64,000 nucleotides of DNA. Origin: Lewinellaceae bacterium. GTDB lineage: Bacteria > Bacteroidota > Bacteroidia > Chitinophagales > Saprospiraceae. Position 1 is the first letter of the stretch, and each line of letters begins with the position of its first letter. This document shows, one piece after another, positions 41,178-50,377 of the stretch. The stretch lies in NCBI GenBank assembly GCA_020636315.1, contig JACJYA010000006.1, forward strand, positions 186,001 through 250,000. Reading direction: 5' to 3'. Below the pieces are notes generated by a model. It was not told where the DNA came from and did no database searches. It was given only the letters and a program-made list of their open reading frames with translations. The position numbers and the translations under genes are program-made.

Positions 41178-43123
41178 TAATGTTTCACCAGTACTCTTCT
41201 ACTGGCCGTATTTTCTTTTGTAGCCAGCCTCACTACATACAACCCGTCAGGCAGGTTGCTGATATCCATCCGCAATTCCTGCGCCTGGGCGTTCATTCGG
41301 CCGGTTTTGATCCGCTGGCCGCTGGCCGATAACCATTCTACCTGCAGCTCCTTTTCAATAGGTTGGCCGAAGCTCAGCCATACTTCGGTTGCCGCCGGGT
41401 TTGGGTACAGGCTGAAGGTGTTGCCGTCCACCTCCGATTTAGTGCTAACCGTTGTTTCCGTAGTAAAGGAAGATATCTCGGAGGGGCTGTCCCCGCATTC
41501 TCCGGAAATAACGATCCGCCAGAAATAAGTGGTGCCCTCTTCCAGTTCCTGGGGCAGGGTCAGAGAATTGCCGCTGACAGCCGACTCATAGACTATGGCC
41601 CCCTCAAAGTCATTGGCATCGGTGGAAATCTGAAGGCGCTTGGGCAAAGATACAGTAGAGCCCACGCCCGTCCAGAAAAAGAAAGGGGTCAGGCTGACAT
41701 TTTCCCGCCCGTCGCTCGGCGCCTGAAGGGCCGCCGGTTCGGCAAGGCCGATAACGTGCACATTAATAACAGCCTGGCCTTCGTTAACGCCATCAGCTGC
41801 GTCGATCACGATGCTGGCATCTCCTGATTCCAGCCCGGTTACGGATACCGTCACGATATCGCCGGGGCTGGCGTCAACCTGGCTCAATTCTACTGACAGC
41901 GTCCCGGAACTGCCTTCCGTAGAAAGCGTTACGCCGGATGACAGAAAATCAGTACCCACCTCGATGGAAAATTCGGTGGCAGCCCCTATACAGGCATTGA
42001 CGTCCGTCACATTGGCCGTTACCGAGGTATAAGGCGGTACTTCTATGGCCTCAAAAATGTAAAAGCCGTTGTTCATATCAGAGATCAGCGCCCGCCCGGA
42101 GGGAAGGACAAAGATACCCCAGGCGCCGGCAAAGAATTCAATATCCGGGCCGTCGTAAGTATCGTAATAGGCGACGCGGCGCGGGAATTCAGGGTTGGAA
42201 ACGTCATAAACCTGCAGGCCGTCATAGTAATAGGATGTAAACAGCAACCCATCTTTCGGATAGACATTGTGAGGGATCTGGCCCGGGAAAGAATTGGCGT
42301 TCATCGTAGAAATAACGTGCATATTGGAAAGGTCGCTGACATCTACGATCTTGATGTCCCGGCCGTGGGTTTCATCGGTCAGGTAATAATACTGCCCGTC
42401 ATCGGACAGCCAGCCCGAGTGGTTGTATCCCTGCTCGATGTATTCGGTCATTGTTCCCAGCAATTCCGGGTTGGTGGGGTCGCTCATATCCATGACGATG
42501 AAACCGGCCTGCCCGGCATTCAGGTACGCAATGTTGTCCCGCACGTATAGATCGTGAATATAGGGCAGGGGAACATCCACAGAGGGGTAAGAGGCCAGCA
42601 ATTCCGGTTGCTCCGGGTTGTCCAGCGACAGGATAAGTAAGTTGAACCCGTTGCCGCCGACAGCGTACAGGCGGGCATTATCTTCGTCGATAAAGATATT
42701 ATGGGTGGTGCGGATGAACTCATTCGATTCATAGACAATCTCCACCGATTCCGGCAGGCCGCTCATATCAATTATCTGCAGGGTGCTGGCCCCTTCGTCG
42801 GCCACTGCGTACGCATAATGAAGGTAGGTCTTGACGTCCCGGTGCCCGATGGTATTGCCCTGAACTGTGGCCGGGGCAAAGGCAACCGGCTCCAGTACTG
42901 ACTCCGTATTGCTCAGGTCGAAAAAGTGGATCCCCAGGGTGGAGGTTTGGATACCGATCTCTTTATCATTGACTACTGCTCCCCAAACGTCGTGATAGGG
43001 GTTGGCAAAAAAGGCCTGAGGAATGCTCTCATCGCTCCAGTGGCCGATCAGGGTGGCTTCACGGGGTTGGCTGATGGCGAACAGAGGCATACAAAGGAGT
43101 AGCGCAAGTATGCAATTCTTCAT
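41177..43123 (-). CDS. Choice-of-anchor B family protein with T9SS sorting domain
   Basis: A 648-residue secreted protein. Sec signal MKNCILALLLCMPLFAISQ, then a beta-propeller with LVIVD-type repeats (IQTSTLGIHFFDLSN, LQIIDMSGL, FIVMDMSDPTNPELLG, LQVYDVSNPEFPRRV) characteristic of choice-of-anchor B. Ig/Fn3-like modules follow (about 380-560). The end is a type IX secretion sorting domain (FSLYPNPAATEVWLSF to LPDGLYVVRLATKENTASRRVLVKH). The ATG at 43123 is chosen because the signal begins there. It is probably cell-surface bound; function unknown. Confidence 0.85.
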   Translation of the reverse strand: MKNCILALLLCMPLFAISQPREATLIGHWSDESIPQAFFANPYHDVWGAVVNDKEIGIQTSTLGIHFFDLSNTESVLEPVAFAPATVQGNTIGHRDVKTYLHYAYAVADEGASTLQIIDMSGLPESVEIVYESNEFIRTTHNIFIDEDNARLYAVGGNGFNLLILSLDNPEQPELLASYPSVDVPLPYIHDLYVRDNIAYLNAGQAGFIVMDMSDPTNPELLGTMTEYIEQGYNHSGWLSDDGQYYYLTDETHGRDIKIVDVSDLSNMHVISTMNANSFPGQIPHNVYPKDGLLFTSYYYDGLQVYDVSNPEFPRRVAYYDTYDGPDIEFFAGAWGIFVLPSGRALISDMNNGFYIFEAIEVPPYTSVTANVTDVNACIGAATEFSIEVGTDFLSSGVTLSTEGSSGTLSVELSQVDASPGDIVTVSVTGLESGDASIVIDAADGVNEGQAVINVHVIGLAEPAALQAPSDGRENVSLTPFFFWTGVGSTVSLPKRLQISTDANDFEGAIVYESAVSGNSLTLPQELEEGTTYFWRIVISGECGDSPSEISSFTTETTVSTKSEVDGNTFSLYPNPAATEVWLSFGQPIEKELQVEWLSASGQRIKTGRMNAQAQELRMDISNLPDGLYVVRLATKENTASRRVLVKH

Positions 43124-43194
43124 AGTGGGTGATTTTGGTAAAAAAATAGGTTTAACAACTAAAGACACTGGCCAGCTAAAATAGATGCATCAGA

Positions 43195-43287
43195 TCAGGC
43201 ATGCAAAAAAATGCTACCAGAGTACAGGATTCTGGTATGAATTGGGGCGGCTATAAGCCAAAAGGAAAAGAAGGAATAGCTTTTCAT
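43195..43287 (-). CDS. Possible leader ORF overlapping an intrinsic terminator
   Basis: A 30-codon ORF (starting MKSYSFFSFWLIAAP, rich in aromatic residues and Ser) lies in the 285-nt gap upstream of the choice-of-anchor B gene. Its 3' half covers the hairpin at 43215-43237. No Shine-Dalgarno is evident and no homologue is recognised; it may be chance. Confidence 0.2.
   Translation of the reverse strand: MKSYSFFSFWLIAAPIHTRILYSGSIFLHA
43205..43237 (-). terminator. Intrinsic terminator or attenuator
   Basis: On the minus strand TACCAGA and TCTGGTA (43231-43237 and 43215-43221) form a 7-bp stem with a 9-nt loop, followed by GCA and a run of seven T (43205-43211). It lies about 170 nt past the protease stop and about 85 nt before the next start, so it either terminates the protease transcript or attenuates the next gene. 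Confidence 0.6.
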
Positions 43288-43408
43288 GGTTGGTTATGAA
43301 TGAAAAATAAACAGGACTGTACAGTTTTAACCCAATTTAAACCTTGAAATCTACATAAGATACGGCTAATTTTTCAAATATTCCCCACTCGTGGATGTTC
43401 AGTGAAAT

Positions 43409-44866
43409 TCAATAATACAACACCTTCACCTCATCGCCCTCATCATCCGTCATAAAGAAGCGCACCCGTTGCAGGTTGTTATCCTCATCCAGGAGGTCGG
43501 CGCCGAGGTGGCTTTCCAAAGAAGTGAGCCGTATGGCGGTGGCGGCGTCCTGCAGAGAGGCCACCCGGTAGAATTTTCCCCTGCCGTAGTCATCAACTGC
43601 CCCGAGGCTGGCCAGGCCGTAATCCATTTTCCCCTGCTTCGGGCTGAAAGAAGAATTTTCAGAATCGGCCACCTCCAGGCGAAGATTGCTTTTTCCCGGT
43701 TTGCCGTGGAGTCCTACTCCCTGGGCTTTCGCTTCCGGTTCGTAGTCAGAGAAAGTGTCAAAGAAGTGCCGGGCGACTTTTTCCAGGTTGCCTGCGGTGA
43801 GTTCGCCGGCCATCACTTCGTTTTCTGGGGAGGCGATGCCTTTTTTGAGCTCAAAAGCGACAGCCTGGCCGGGGTCGGCGGCTTCGAGGGTGCGGACGAT
43901 ATCCTGCAGGGTCTTTACCGGTTGGCCGTTGACGGCGGTAACGGTATAGCCGACCCGCTCTTTCAGCCCTTCCGCAGCGGGGCTGCCTTCGATGAGGCTG
44001 TGAATGAAAGGGGGCGAGTCCGGTGCTCCGAAGAGCCCTTTGGAGGAAGCGAAAACAGCCCCCAGGAAAGCACGGCGCACCCGGCCTTTGTTTTGCATCA
44101 TTTCCCGGAAGAGGCTCTGGGCCAGCCCCCCTTCCAGTGCAAAATTCAGCTGGGAGAAGAGGTAACTCTGTCCATTGTCGTTTCGGGTGTGTATCCAGGT
44201 GTTGATGCCGATCACTTCGCCCTCTTCATTGACCAGGGGCCCTCCGCTGTTTCCCCAGATCAGGGTAGCAGTGTGTTGCAGGAAGCCGAACCTGCCCGTC
44301 GTCGGCCGGAAGAAAAGCCGGTTCTTTCCGCTGATGATCCCTTCGGTAATGGTGTAGGGATAGCTTCCCAGCGGGTTGCCGATGGCATAGGCCTTCTGCG
44401 CCAGTTCTGCCTCCTTGTCGCTGAAGGACAGTGGCTGTATTTCCTCTCCGGGCTCTTTGCCATCAAATGCAAGGATGGCCAGGTCGTAAAAGCTGTCGCC
44501 CCCTACTACTTTCATCGGGTATGGTTCGCGGGTGATGCTGTAAGCGGTTATCGCTCCCGTTTTTCCGGAAGCGGCGTCGATGACATGCACATTGGTCAGC
44601 ACAAAGTAGGCGCCCTTGTATTCTATGACGAATCCGGATCCATTGGAGAAGGCGTCACTCATGTCCGGTGACCCTTCGTAGGCGATATCGGCATAGGTCT
44701 TGTTCCCTGTAAACCCGAGCACCCGGTCTTCATCGCTCACATCCAGTACTGCTACAGTGACCACTCCGGACAAGGCGCGCTCCAGGGGTGGAATATCCGG
44801 GCCCTGGCCCTGGAGGATGGAGGTGAAAAAAAGCAGGGCCAGGAGAGAAAAGGCTTGCTTATCCAT
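43409..44866 (-). CDS. Trypsin-like serine protease with PDZ domain (HtrA-like)
   Basis: A 485-residue exported protease: Sec signal (about 1-21), a trypsin-like domain (about 30-270) with the triad His in VLTNVHVID, Asp in YDLAILAF and Ser in WGNSGGPLV, then a PDZ domain (about 290-355: FIHSLIEGSPAAEGLKERVGYTVTAVNG) that binds C-terminal peptides. A unique C-terminal region (about 360-485) has no recognised domain. It is similar in logic to DegP/HtrA quality-control proteases, but the extra tail is unusual. Divergent from the SDR gene. Confidence 0.85.
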   Translation of the reverse strand: MDKQAFSLLALLFFTSILQGQGPDIPPLERALSGVVTVAVLDVSDEDRVLGFTGNKTYADIAYEGSPDMSDAFSNGSGFVIEYKGAYFVLTNVHVIDAASGKTGAITAYSITREPYPMKVVGGDSFYDLAILAFDGKEPGEEIQPLSFSDKEAELAQKAYAIGNPLGSYPYTITEGIISGKNRLFFRPTTGRFGFLQHTATLIWGNSGGPLVNEEGEVIGINTWIHTRNDNGQSYLFSQLNFALEGGLAQSLFREMMQNKGRVRRAFLGAVFASSKGLFGAPDSPPFIHSLIEGSPAAEGLKERVGYTVTAVNGQPVKTLQDIVRTLEAADPGQAVAFELKKGIASPENEVMAGELTAGNLEKVARHFFDTFSDYEPEAKAQGVGLHGKPGKSNLRLEVADSENSSFSPKQGKMDYGLASLGAVDDYGRGKFYRVASLQDAATAIRLTSLESHLGADLLDEDNNLQRVRFFMTDDEGDEVKVLYY

Positions 44867-45038
44867 GGCGCAATGGTTTTTTTTGTGGTTATTTCAAAAG
44901 GTATTTCGGGGAGAGCTGTCCGCCGATGTTTCTTCTATTTGAATAACCGGCATAAGGTTACCTCCCTTTCATGATACTCAAAATAAAGATCGGAAATTAC
45001 GAAAAAGTAACTGAACCTTACCCCTCTGTAAGCGTTGC

Positions 45039-45764
45039 ATGAACATGGAAACTTTGAAAGGAAAAACAGCTCTTGTCACCGGCGGCAGTAAAGGCATAGG
45101 CTACGGGATCGCCGAATCACTCATCAAAGAAGGCATGAATGTAGCGGTCACCAGCCGCTCAAAAGAAGCGATTGATGAAGCCGCGGGCAGGCTCAACAAG
45201 CTCGGCCCGGGCAAAGCCATTGGCATTGCCGCCGACGTCCGCAACCTGGGCGCCCAGCAGACCGCCGTTGAACGCATCCTCCGGGAATGGGGCCGGCTGG
45301 ATGTGCTTATTGCCAATGCGGGCCTGGGCCACTTCGGCTCCATCGAAGACCTTACCCCCACCCAGTGGCAGGATACCATAGACACCAACCTAACCGGCGT
45401 ATTCAACAGCATCAAGGCTTCCATCCCCGCCCTGAAGGAGTCAGAAGGCTATATCATCACCATCGCCAGCCTGGCCGGCACTAACTTCTTTGCCGGCGGC
45501 GCGGCCTACAATGCCAGCAAATTCGGGCTGGTGGGCTTCACCCAGGCCGTTATGCTTGACCTGCGCCACTCCGGGGTGAAGGTGTCAACTATTATGCCGG
45601 GATCAGTGGCCACCTATTTTAACGATCATACCCCCAGCTCAGCCGACGCCTGGAAGATCCAGCCCGAAGACCTGGGGCAGATGGTGGTGGGCCTGCTGCG
45701 CATGCACCCCCGAACCCTGCCCAGCAAGGTGGAAGTGCGGCCCAGCCAGCCGCCGAAGAGATAG
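45039..45764 (+). CDS. Short-chain dehydrogenase/reductase (SDR)
   Basis: A 241-residue Rossmann-fold oxidoreductase. TALVTGGSKGIGYGIAESL (about 9-27) is the glycine-rich NAD(P) motif, with NAG at about 90-92, catalytic Ser in ITIASLAG (about 144) and the Tyr/Lys pair in AAYNASKFGLVGF (about 156-168). It resembles FabG/YdfG-type 3-oxoacyl or hydroxy-acid reductases; NADPH preference and substrate cannot be read. It lies upstream of a hydrolase/acyl-CoA synthetase pair but is separated by 324 nt, so it is probably independent. Confidence 0.88.
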   Translation: MNMETLKGKTALVTGGSKGIGYGIAESLIKEGMNVAVTSRSKEAIDEAAGRLNKLGPGKAIGIAADVRNLGAQQTAVERILREWGRLDVLIANAGLGHFGSIEDLTPTQWQDTIDTNLTGVFNSIKASIPALKESEGYIITIASLAGTNFFAGGAAYNASKFGLVGFTQAVMLDLRHSGVKVSTIMPGSVATYFNDHTPSSADAWKIQPEDLGQMVVGLLRMHPRTLPSKVEVRPSQPPKR

Positions 45765-46088
45765 GGGGCTTCGTGCTTTCTGGTTTATTTTCTGGAATGG
45801 CATACAGGCCATGGAGCAGGGTTGAAAAGTTCATTATAAGGTAGCCGGAAGGCGATAGTTTATAATTCCCGGGCCTCGCGTTGCTTTGATACATAGTTCT
45901 TTAAACCTTACTCTGGCAGTATTTAATTCTGTATTTAATAAGAAAAACAGTCTTTTTTGCAATTTCATTCTCGTCGGGTTAACAAAAGCCAATACAAAAA
46001 TTGACATCTGTCATTGCCCTGCTACCCCTTCTGAACTACCTTGCCCATAGAAAGCAGGGGTTACCAAAACATCCCCTCTTCCGCGCGT

Positions 46089-46880
46089 ATGAAGGACGAA
46101 GAAAGGATAATGGTGCAACTCCCTTCTGAACATAGCCATCTGCAGGTAAAGCAGGTAAAAATAGAGAAGAGTACATCATCTCCGACGCTCGTTTTCCTTC
46201 ATGATGCTCTTGGATCTATCGCCCAATGGAAAAAATTTCCTGAAAAGCTGGCTACCCGATGCCGGCTCAATGCCATTGTTTATGACCGCTTCGGGCACGG
46301 CGGCTCCGGTCCGCTTCAGTGTACCCGCAGTGAAGAATACCTGCACCGGGAGGCTCTGGAAACCCTTCCGGCGCTGTTGAGGCAACTCGGGATAACCCGC
46401 CCCATTCTGATTGGCCATAGCGACGGCGGCACTATTGCGCTCATTTACGCCGCCTACCACCAGCCTGCCGCGATCATAACTGAAGCTGCCCACGCCTTTG
46501 TCGAGGAAATTACCCTTGAAGGCATTCTAAAGGCAGTTTCGGGAAAAGCAGTTATCGTCCGAAAACTGAAACAATACCACGGAACAAAAACAGAAGCCCT
46601 CTTCGATGCCTGGGCTGATACCTGGCTGGATGACAACTTCCGGCATTGGAGTATGGAAGGCCTGCTTGACCGCATAAACTGCCCGGCCCTGGTCATGCAG
46701 GGAGAGGAGGACGAGTACGGGTCGGAGGCGCAGGTGGCCCGCATAGTGTCCGGCATTGGGCCCAATGCCGAAGCTTTTTGGATAGAAAATTGCGGCCACG
46801 TTCCCCACCGGCAGGCAGAAGAGGTGGTTTTGAAGAAAATGGCATCCTTTATCGAGAAAATTAAGTGGCCGGCAAAGTAA
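46089..46880 (+). CDS. Alpha/beta hydrolase
   Basis: A 263-residue cytoplasmic hydrolase. LVFLHDALGSIAQWKKFP is the oxyanion region, YDRFGHGGSG a family turn, GHSDGGTIAL the nucleophile elbow (Ser about 117), and the His lies in NCGHVPHRQ. The start is uncertain: 46089 (MKDEERI) is preferred; 46041 and 46110 are in frame. It is followed after 60 nt by an acyl-CoA synthetase in the same direction, suggesting a two-gene operon that first releases and then activates an acid. Confidence 0.8.
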   Translation: MKDEERIMVQLPSEHSHLQVKQVKIEKSTSSPTLVFLHDALGSIAQWKKFPEKLATRCRLNAIVYDRFGHGGSGPLQCTRSEEYLHREALETLPALLRQLGITRPILIGHSDGGTIALIYAAYHQPAAIITEAAHAFVEEITLEGILKAVSGKAVIVRKLKQYHGTKTEALFDAWADTWLDDNFRHWSMEGLLDRINCPALVMQGEEDEYGSEAQVARIVSGIGPNAEAFWIENCGHVPHRQAEEVVLKKMASFIEKIKWPAK

Positions 46881-46940
46881 CGAAGAAGTTGTTTCTCAAC
46901 CGTTACCAAGCTCAGCCCTGCCAAATAAAACCAAGGCTTT

Positions 46941-48638
46941 ATGAAAGAAAAACTGAGTTATACCAGCGGAACCTGCAACAAACCCTTGATCGGGAAAACG
47001 ATCGGCGATCTTTTCGATGAAATTGCTGAACGGTATCCGGACAACGAAGCGCTCGTCGTACACCATCAGGATATCCGCCTGACATACCGGCAGCTGAAAG
47101 CGGAAGTGGACAAGTGTGCCCGTGCGCTACTGGCCACTGGTGTGGAGAAGGGTGAGCGGGTGGGCATCTGGTCGCCCAACTGTGCCGAATGGGCCATCGT
47201 GCAATACGCCACGGCGAAGATCGGCGCCATCCTGGTCAACATCAACCCCAGCTATCGCCTGAACGAACTGGAATACGCCCTCAATCAATCCGGGTGCAGC
47301 CTGCTGGCCACTGCTGATCAATTTAAGAAATCGGATTACATCGAAATGCTGAACAGCCTGGCGCCGGAACTGGCAACCAGCCAGCCGGGCCGGTTGAGAT
47401 CGGAAAAGTTGCCGCACCTGAGGTCCATCGTCCACCTGAGCCAAAACCAGTACCCCGGAATGTGGAACTGGCAGGAATTTATGGAGAGGGGCGAAACGGT
47501 TGCTCCCGAAGCCGTTGCCAGCCGGCAGGCCCTGTGCTGCTTCGATGACCCCATCAATATTCAATACACCAGCGGCACCACCGGTTTTCCAAAGGGAGCG
47601 ACCCTGAGCCATCACAATATTCTGAACAACGGCTATTTCGTGGCCGAGACAATGAACTTTACGGACAAAGACCGGCTCATAATTCCGGTGCCTCTGTACC
47701 ACTGCTTTGGCATGGTGCTGGGCAACCTGGGCTGCCTCACCCACGGCGCCACCATGATCTATCCCAGCCAGGGCTTCGAACCGGAAGCCGTCCTCCGCGC
47801 TGCCGAACAGGAACGGGCTACTGCCATTTACGGAGTGCCTACCATGTTCATCGCCGAACTGGAAGAGCCCAATTTCCATAAATATAACCTTTCGAGCCTG
47901 CGTACCGGCATTATGGCCGGAGCACCATGCCCGATAGAGGTCATGAAAAAAGTGAAGACCATCATGCACATGCCGGAGATACAGATTGCTTACGGCATGA
48001 CCGAAACCAGCCCGGTGAGCACCCAGACCTGCCCCGGAACGCCACTGGAAAAGCAGGTGAGCACGGTGGGTAAGGTGCACCCCCATCTGGAGATCAAGAT
48101 CATCGACCCAGAAAACCAGCGCGTGGCGCCCCGGGGAAAAGAAGGGGAGCTTTGCACCCGCGGATACAGCGTAATGCTTGGCTACTGGCGCGATGAGGCG
48201 AAAACCAGAGAGGCAATTGACGCTGCCCGATGGATGCACTCCGGCGATATCGCCACCATGGACGACGAAGGGTACATCAACATTGTCGGGCGCATCAAGG
48301 ATATGATCATCCGCGGCGGCGAGAACATCTATCCACGGGAGATCGAAGAGTTTCTCTTTACCCACCCCAAAGTGAGCGAGGTGCAGGTCATCGGAGTTCC
48401 GGATGAAAAATACGGAGAGGAAGTGATGGCCTGGATAAAGCTCAGGGAAGGAGAAATGGCCACGGAAGAAGAGATCAAAGCCTACTGCCGGGGCAATATC
48501 GCTCACTACAAGATCCCGCGCTACATCCGCTTCACCGAGGCCTTCCCAATGACGGTCACCGGCAAGATCCGGAAGGTGGAAATGAGGGAGGTCAGTGTGA
48601 AGGAGCTGGGCCTGAAGAAAGAGATGGAGATGGCGTAG
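46941..48638 (+). CDS. AMP-binding acyl-CoA synthetase (ACSF2-like)
   Basis: A 565-residue ANL-superfamily enzyme that activates carboxylic acids to acyl-CoA via an acyl-adenylate. P-loop-like motif NIQYTSGTTGFPKGAT (about 206-221), YGMTETSPVS (about 351-360), GDIATMDDEGYINIVGRIKDMIIRGGENI (about 434-462, split by the hinge) and the catalytic Lys in TVTGKIRKVEM (about 540-550). The overall pattern is that of medium/long-chain ACSF2-type synthetases. Probably co-transcribed with the upstream hydrolase, feeding beta-oxidation. Confidence 0.9.
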   Translation: MKEKLSYTSGTCNKPLIGKTIGDLFDEIAERYPDNEALVVHHQDIRLTYRQLKAEVDKCARALLATGVEKGERVGIWSPNCAEWAIVQYATAKIGAILVNINPSYRLNELEYALNQSGCSLLATADQFKKSDYIEMLNSLAPELATSQPGRLRSEKLPHLRSIVHLSQNQYPGMWNWQEFMERGETVAPEAVASRQALCCFDDPINIQYTSGTTGFPKGATLSHHNILNNGYFVAETMNFTDKDRLIIPVPLYHCFGMVLGNLGCLTHGATMIYPSQGFEPEAVLRAAEQERATAIYGVPTMFIAELEEPNFHKYNLSSLRTGIMAGAPCPIEVMKKVKTIMHMPEIQIAYGMTETSPVSTQTCPGTPLEKQVSTVGKVHPHLEIKIIDPENQRVAPRGKEGELCTRGYSVMLGYWRDEAKTREAIDAARWMHSGDIATMDDEGYINIVGRIKDMIIRGGENIYPREIEEFLFTHPKVSEVQVIGVPDEKYGEEVMAWIKLREGEMATEEEIKAYCRGNIAHYKIPRYIRFTEAFPMTVTGKIRKVEMREVSVKELGLKKEMEMA

Positions 48639-48704
48639 GTTTCCATTCTTCCTTCTTTTTTCCTAACTTGATTCACGGGAAAACACCACTAACCAGAAAA
48701 ACCC

Positions 48705-50240
48705 ATGAGGAAAGGCGGGAAACTAATGCCAAAAAAACAGATAGGAAAAGGGATAGCCTTATTTCTTGCCCTGTCTCTTTTTGAATTCTGCCAGCCGGCA
48801 GCCCACACAAACGAAAACGAAAAAGGGCCGGCGGCTTCCGGCCCTGACACTACCAGCCTGCATCTGGCCTCCTCCGGCCAGCTCGACGATGTCATCGGCC
48901 TCAATGAGCGATGGGTTGGAGGGCTGGAGGGAATGATCGCCCGCCGCCGCATCCGGGCATTGGTGCCTTACAGCCCCACGAGCTATTACATTAACGGTAC
49001 CGAACGAAGCGGAATCGCCTATGAGGCCATGTCCCATTTCGAGCAGGAGCTCAACCAGAAGATGGGTCAAAAGCAAAAAATCAATATCGTATTCATTCCT
49101 CTTTCCCGCGATCAACTGATCCCGGCTCTGCTGGAAGGGTATGGGGATATTGTTGTAGCCGGGCTTACCATAACCCCCGGGAGGCAAAAGCTGGTGGATT
49201 TTTCCCTGCCGGTCCTTACCGGGGCCAGAGAGGTTCTGGTTTCAGGGCCGGGAGTAACAGAGGTTGAAGGGTTTGAAACCCTGCTGAAGTATCCGGTTTA
49301 CGTTCGGCGGTCAAGCAGCTTTTATGAACACCTGCTGGCCATCAACGACTCCCTGCGGCATGCCGGCATGCCGCAAACCAACATCAGGCTGGTTGAAGAA
49401 CAATTGGAGGATGAAGACATTCTGGAAATGGTCAATGCCGGCCTTTTTTCCACGGCGATCATCGATGAATACAAAGGGCAACTCTGGGCACAGGTTTACG
49501 ACAGCCTCACTGTTCACCACGATATCGCCATCTATGAGACAGGTGAAATAGCCTGGGCGATGCGAAAAGACAATCCCGAATTCAAGGCCCTGGTTGACGA
49601 ATTCGTAGCGAGAAACAGGAAGGGCACCCTCCTGGGAAATATGATCTTTAACCGTTATCTCACCCGGGCGGATTATATAAAAAAAGCCTTTTCTGCGGAA
49701 GACCGCCGGCGTTTCAAGGCCACCCGCGACTATTTTATGAAATACGGAAAAGCCTACAAACTCGACTGGCTGCTCCTGGCCGCTCAGGGTTTCCAGGAGT
49801 CACGCCTCAACCCCGGCCTCGTCAGCCCGGCCGGCGCCGTAGGTATCATGCAGGTCAGGCCCAGCACAGCAAAAGACCCCAATATCGGCGTCCAGGATGT
49901 ACATAGCCTGGAGGGTAATATAGAGGCCGGAGCCAAATACCTGCGCTTTATCATTGACGAATATTTCATCAGCCCCGATATTGATTCTCTCAATGCCGGC
50001 CTGTTTGCCGTTGCGGCTTATAATGCAGGCCCGAACCGCATCCTGAAGCTCCAGAGGAAAGCCGAGGATAAAGGCCTGGACCCCACTGTCTGGTTCGACA
50101 ATGTGGAAGTGATGGCCGCCGGGGAGATCGGCAGGGAAACGGTGGAGTACGTGAGCAACATTTTTAAATACTATACCTCCTACCGTTCTCTGGCCCGATA
50201 TATGTGGCAGACGGGAAAAGACCCGTTCGAAGGGTGGTGA
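48705..50240 (+). CDS. mltF: Membrane-bound lytic murein transglycosylase F-type protein
   Basis: A 511-residue protein with the MltF architecture: a lipoprotein-like signal (SLFEFC), a periplasmic solute-binding-type domain (about 85-325: RIRALVPYSPTSYYINGTERSG, IVVAGLTITPGRQKLVDFSLPV) and a C-terminal SLT domain (about 350-500) with the catalytic Glu in AAQGFQESRLNPGLVSPAGAV, GIMQVRPSTAKD and FAVAAYNAGPNRI. It cleaves peptidoglycan to anhydro-muropeptides at the envelope. An ATG at 48726 is a possible alternative start. Confidence 0.88.
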   Translation: MRKGGKLMPKKQIGKGIALFLALSLFEFCQPAAHTNENEKGPAASGPDTTSLHLASSGQLDDVIGLNERWVGGLEGMIARRRIRALVPYSPTSYYINGTERSGIAYEAMSHFEQELNQKMGQKQKINIVFIPLSRDQLIPALLEGYGDIVVAGLTITPGRQKLVDFSLPVLTGAREVLVSGPGVTEVEGFETLLKYPVYVRRSSSFYEHLLAINDSLRHAGMPQTNIRLVEEQLEDEDILEMVNAGLFSTAIIDEYKGQLWAQVYDSLTVHHDIAIYETGEIAWAMRKDNPEFKALVDEFVARNRKGTLLGNMIFNRYLTRADYIKKAFSAEDRRRFKATRDYFMKYGKAYKLDWLLLAAQGFQESRLNPGLVSPAGAVGIMQVRPSTAKDPNIGVQDVHSLEGNIEAGAKYLRFIIDEYFISPDIDSLNAGLFAVAAYNAGPNRILKLQRKAEDKGLDPTVWFDNVEVMAAGEIGRETVEYVSNIFKYYTSYRSLARYMWQTGKDPFEGW

Positions 50241-50242
50241 GA

Positions 50243-50274
50243 GTGTTTGAATTGTTGTATTGCCAGATGGTTAT
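50243..50274. repeat. 8-nt-period repeat, GTTTGAATTG type
   Basis: GTGTTTGA, ATTGTTGT, ATTGCCAG and ATGGTTAT are consecutive octamers that start 3 nt after the mltF stop codon. On the complement the unit ACAACAAT links it to the AACAAT-type arrays at 18536 and 24045. Confidence 0.5.
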
Positions 50275-50377
50275 TTTGGACAAGCTCTAAATTGTCTTTT
50301 GCAGGCAGGCAGTAAAACAAGATACACCTACCCGCTTAGGTTTCGAATCTGTTTTTCGTATTAAACCCCATTCTCCT

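Noticed and set aside
43469..44671. A 400-codon plus-strand frame opposite the PDZ protease
   Set aside because: Shadow of a gene with an intact catalytic triad; no family resemblance.
47127..48506. A 459-codon minus-strand frame opposite the acyl-CoA synthetase
   Set aside because: Low-complexity, His/Gly-rich translation without motifs; the plus strand carries all ANL-family signatures.
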